Source: an uncultured Collinsella sp.
Lineage (GTDB): Bacteria; Actinomycetota; Coriobacteriia; Coriobacteriales; Coriobacteriaceae
Direction: 5' to 3'
Length of the DNA: 34,323 nt
Assembly (NCBI GenBank): GCA_959601045.1
Contig: CAUGNZ010000026.1
Coordinates: 1 to 34,323 of the forward strand
Positions 32,011 to 34,323 of the stretch are shown here, piece by piece (the first letter of the stretch is position 1; each line of letters opens with the position of its first letter). The notes under the pieces are model-generated. The model did not search any database and had not been told where the DNA came from. It saw nothing but the letters and a program-made list of their open reading frames with translations. A program made the position numbers and the translations under genes.

Positions 32011-32673
32011 TTAGATTTTTGTTTGAGCGTGGGCGCCCAGACGTTTCAGAATGCCTCGCCAGATCGGCGCGGGCACGGCTGGCTCGGCGCAAACCATGCC
32101 GTCGGCGTCGACGTTGGCGGCATTGCCGCCGCCAAGTCGCTGTGCATGCTCGACGGAGCAGCCCATGCGTACAGCGCCCACAAGCTTATCCATCGCTTCC
32201 GAAAATGGTCGGCGTAAGAGGCCCATGCGTGGGGAATGGCGAAGCGCTGCGATGCCGCTGCCGGCGCAGATGGCAACGCCGCCACACCACAATTGGTCAT
32301 GGCGCTCACATGCCTTGTGCAAGCGAACGGCGGTCCCACGCGCCTGCTCAGCGCCCTGTTGTGCGGCTCGAATCACGGCGTAGACACGCGTTCCCGTACT
32401 GCCAAAGCGCTCAAGCGCCTGCTCGATGGCTGTCAACGTCTCATCGTCAGCCATATCTTCAATGGCCAGCACGATGCCATCGGCAACGCTGCCGGCGTCA
32501 TTTGCCTTCAAGTCGACTGGGCGGGGGAGTGCAGTGCCGGAAAGCTGTGCATAGGCGGCGATGGCATCCTGCAGGTCCCAGAGCAAAAACTCAAGATCGG
32601 CGCTCTTGGGAATACTGATATACGCAATGGTTTGCAGCGTTTTTGGTACATCGCCGCGTGCGGTCGTCTCCAT
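32011..32673 (-). CDS. Hypothetical protein, flavodoxin-like reading uncertain
   Basis: I do not recognise this 220-residue soluble protein. Visible features are an N-terminal strand-helix LQTIAYISIPKSADLEFLLWDLQDAI, split around residue 20, a DDETLTAIEQALERFG helix, VYAVIRAAQQ, and WCGGVAICAGSGIAAL followed by PRMGLLRRPFSEAMDKLVGAV. The last two resemble the end of flavodoxin-fold NAD(P)H-dependent reductases, but the FMN-binding first loop is missing, so the assignment stays open. AAAGGAGG lies 6 nt before the ATG, a strong start. It is divergent from the aminotransferase gene and meets the glycosylase gene tail to tail with 1 nt between stops; no terminator is visible there. Confidence 0.7.
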   Translation of the reverse strand: METTARGDVPKTLQTIAYISIPKSADLEFLLWDLQDAIAAYAQLSGTALPRPVDLKANDAGSVADGIVLAIEDMADDETLTAIEQALERFGSTGTRVYAVIRAAQQGAEQARGTAVRLHKACERHDQLWCGGVAICAGSGIAALRHSPRMGLLRRPFSEAMDKLVGAVRMGCSVEHAQRLGGGNAANVDADGMVCAEPAVPAPIWRGILKRLGAHAQTKI

Positions 32674-32766
32674 GCCGCCTCCTTTCCGGTTGGTTTCCGT
32701 TTAGGTTACACCGTCCGGCGGCGTCCCGCCGCGCTATCCTAGTGCAACCCTTACGAAAGGAACGTC

Positions 32767-33903
32767 ATGCGTCTGCCCATGAACACCTCGCTTGCCACGC
32801 TCAAGCCCTCCGGCATCCGTCGGATTAACGCACTCGCCGCGCAGCATCCGGGATGCATTGCGCTTGCGCTCGGTGAGCCCGATTTTCCCACGCCCGATGT
32901 GGTTAGCGCCGAGGTGACTGCTTCGTTGGACCGCGGCGACACGCACTATCCGCCCAACAACGGTCGCCCCGCCCTGCGCGAGGCACTGTCCGAATATATG
33001 GGTGACGCGGGTCTGGCGTTTTCCGCCGATGAGGTCATCCTGACCGACGGCGCGACCGAGGCCCTGTCGGCAACATTTATGGCTATGCTCAACCCCGGCG
33101 ACGAGGTCATTATCCCCACGCCCGCCTTTGGCCTGTACGAGAGCATCGTCGTGGCCAATCACGCCAAAGCGGTCTTTTTGGATACGGAGCCTGCGCAATT
33201 TCAGATTGACGAGGATGCGCTTCGCGCCTGTGTGACCCCGGCGACCAAGGCCGTCGTTATCTGCTCGCCCAACAATCCCACGGGCTGCATTCTCAACGCG
33301 GCATCGCTCGACGTCGTGGCGCGCGTGGCAGAGCAGGCGGGCATCTACGTAGTCTGCGACGACGTATACAACCGCTTGGTCTACGCGGACGGCTACGAGC
33401 GCTTTGCCCAGCGACACCCAGAACTGCGCGAGCAGACGGTAGTCATCGAGAGCTTCTCCAAGCCCTGGGCCATGACCGGCTGGCGCTTGGGTTGGCTCGC
33501 AGCCGCAGCCCCCGTCATCGCCGAGATCGCAAAGGCTCACCAATACTTAGTATCGAGTGCCGTCTCCTTCGAAATGGACGCCGCAACCCGAGCCCTGACC
33601 GTCGACCCAACCCCCATGCTCAAAGTCTACCGAGCCCGCCGCGAGCGCGTACTCGCAGCCTTAGACGCCATGGATCTCGACGTAGTGGAACCAGCCGGCG
33701 CCTTCTACGCCTTCCCCAGCATTAAACAGTACGGCCTGACAAGCGAAGACTTCTGCATCAAAGCCATCAAAGAGGCAAACGTAGCCCTAGTCCCGGGCGA
33801 CTGCTTCGGCACCGAAGGCCACATCCGCCTAAGCTACTGCGTTTCCGATAAAGACCTGGACGAAGGCCTAAATCGCCTGTCCACCTTCGTTTCAACCTTG
33901 TAG
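32767..33903 (+). CDS. Class I/II PLP-dependent aminotransferase (aspartate-aminotransferase fold)
   Basis: This 378-residue enzyme transfers amino groups between an amino acid and a 2-oxo acid; the substrate is not certain. Signatures: ALALGEPDFPTPD, Tyr61 in HYPPNNG, SPNNPTG (168-174), CDDVY with Asp198 and Tyr201, the PLP lysine Lys232 in ESFSKPWAMTGWRLGW, and the carboxylate-binding Arg in GHIRLSYC near the end. Start ATG 32767 has AAAGGA 7 nt upstream; a second ATG four codons in is possible. From about 33541 to the stop, codons shift towards A-ending forms (tta, gta, cca, cga, gaa), unlike the first two thirds. It may be monocistronic; no terminator follows directly. Confidence 0.9.
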   Translation: MRLPMNTSLATLKPSGIRRINALAAQHPGCIALALGEPDFPTPDVVSAEVTASLDRGDTHYPPNNGRPALREALSEYMGDAGLAFSADEVILTDGATEALSATFMAMLNPGDEVIIPTPAFGLYESIVVANHAKAVFLDTEPAQFQIDEDALRACVTPATKAVVICSPNNPTGCILNAASLDVVARVAEQAGIYVVCDDVYNRLVYADGYERFAQRHPELREQTVVIESFSKPWAMTGWRLGWLAAAAPVIAEIAKAHQYLVSSAVSFEMDAATRALTVDPTPMLKVYRARRERVLAALDAMDLDVVEPAGAFYAFPSIKQYGLTSEDFCIKAIKEANVALVPGDCFGTEGHIRLSYCVSDKDLDEGLNRLSTFVSTL

Positions 33904-33955
33904 CCCAACGAGATCCAAACCATCAGCCCACCGACATAAGGGTTATGCGTGGGGC

Positions 33956-34173
33956 GCGTCGCTCAACGGGCGCGAGGATTCGCAGCAAAGTTACCGCAGC
34001 TCCGGTCCGAGGGGCCGGGTTGAGATTTTCGTAGATTCCGCACGAGCCGAAGGCCACTTAATGTGGCCTTCGTGCGAGCCAGGACTTGACCGAGCGAAAA
34101 TCTCAACCCTGCCCCTCCCGGTCGGAGCGTATGCAGGGTTTGTGTACGAATCCTCGTGTCCGTTGACCGACGC
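33956..34173. repeat. Large nested palindrome (about 218 bp)
   Basis: Three nested inverted-repeat layers share one centre: outer 27-nt arms 33956-33982 and 34147-34173 (24 matches); middle 23-nt arms 34009-34031 and 34095-34117 (22 matches); inner arms CGCAC 34039-34043/GTGCG 34072-34076 and GAAGGCCAC 34049-34057/GTGGCCTTC 34063-34071 around TTAAT. The spacers also align partly (GCTCCG...AGGGGC). No plausible coding sequence lies inside. Confidence 0.8.
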
Positions 34174-34238
34174 CGGGGTCCCCGCCATAATAATTTCGGT
34201 TCACGCACGAATCCGCTGCCAGAGACAGCCGGCGCAAA

Positions 34239-34252
34239 CGGGCATTTGCCCG
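34239..34252 (-). terminator. Small palindrome near the broken ABC gene
   Basis: CGGGCA-TT-TGCCCG has 6-bp arms and is followed on the - strand by TTTGCG. It is a weak terminator candidate only. Confidence 0.25.
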
Positions 34253-34271
34253 CAAGCTTAATGGGACATCC

Positions 34272-34323
34272 CACCGTCAACTCAGGGATAAGGTTAAACG
34301 CCTGAAAGATAAAGCCGATATTC
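34272..34323 (-). pseudogene. ABC transporter ATPase fragment (MacB/LolD type), interrupted
   Basis: On the - strand the last bases encode NIGFIFQAFNLIPELTV, the Q-loop region of an export-type ABC ATPase (usual wording IGFVFQxFNLLPxLTA, then ENV). The start and Walker A motif would lie beyond the window. After Val (34272) the frame stays open to a stop at 33963 but the residues (GCPIKLAGKCPFAP...) no longer resemble any ATPase, and no other frame resumes the family's ENVxLPL. The gene therefore looks cut at about 34271 by a deletion, insertion or rearrangement. Only 17 residues support this, so confidence is moderate. Confidence 0.5.

Noticed and set aside
33963..34280. A 105-codon - strand gene in the palindrome
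   Set aside because: The frame is only the open continuation of the cut ABC gene through the inverted repeats; no start signal or family resemblance.

Overview
The window reads as chromosomal DNA of a high-GC Gram-positive bacterium, most probably a gut Coriobacteriia member of the Collinsella type (inference from protein sequences, about 60-65% GC in most genes, Actinobacteria-like content and the tuf-rpmG-tRNA-Trp-secE-nusG-rplK-rplA order). It starts inside tuf and ends in what looks like the broken remnant of an ABC-transporter ATPase gene.

Layout. 1-3.84 kb is the translation/transcription block on the + strand: partial tuf with a strong terminator, then a promoter, rpmG, tRNA-Trp(CCA), secE, nusG, rplK and rplA. 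3.85-15.84 kb is almost all - strand: a metallophosphoesterase translationally coupled to an unusual cytoplasmic ParB-like/BMP fusion protein, an MscS-type channel, a secreted 5'-nucleotidase with a probable non-canonical sortase signal, a three-gene ABC importer (lipoprotein, permease, ATPase of the COG2984/4120/1101 type), a WYL-domain regulator, asnS and a glucose-family PTS EIIA. Several of these genes end in, or next to, members of one palindromic terminator family.

16-20.4 kb holds an alpha/beta hydrolase (+), a GntR/FCD regulator (-) and, divergent from it, a dimethylarginine dimethylaminohydrolase (DDAH) gene followed by an APC-family amino-acid antiporter; together they look like a regulated methylarginine-use module that would release citrulline and (di)methylamine. 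20.5-21 kb is a repeat-rich gap that leads into a feoA-feoB fusion gene with tandem palindromic operator candidates. 23.5-28.6 kb is a lower-GC sugar cassette: PTS EIICB, a convergent RpiR regulator, a GH4 phospho-glycosidase and an unknown membrane protein. The EIICB lacks its own EIIA, which the EIIA gene at 15.3-15.8 kb could supply.

28.8-33.9 kb returns to high GC: an MFS exporter of the SotB type, a GH13 glycosidase, a deoxyinosine-type DNA glycosylase, an unrecognised - strand protein and a PLP aminotransferase. The last 0.4 kb contains a large nested palindrome of about 218 bp and the truncated ABC ATPase. The most unusual items are the ParB-BMP fusion plus phosphoesterase pair, the nested palindrome, the 61-62 bp repeats before feoAB, and the DDAH module.
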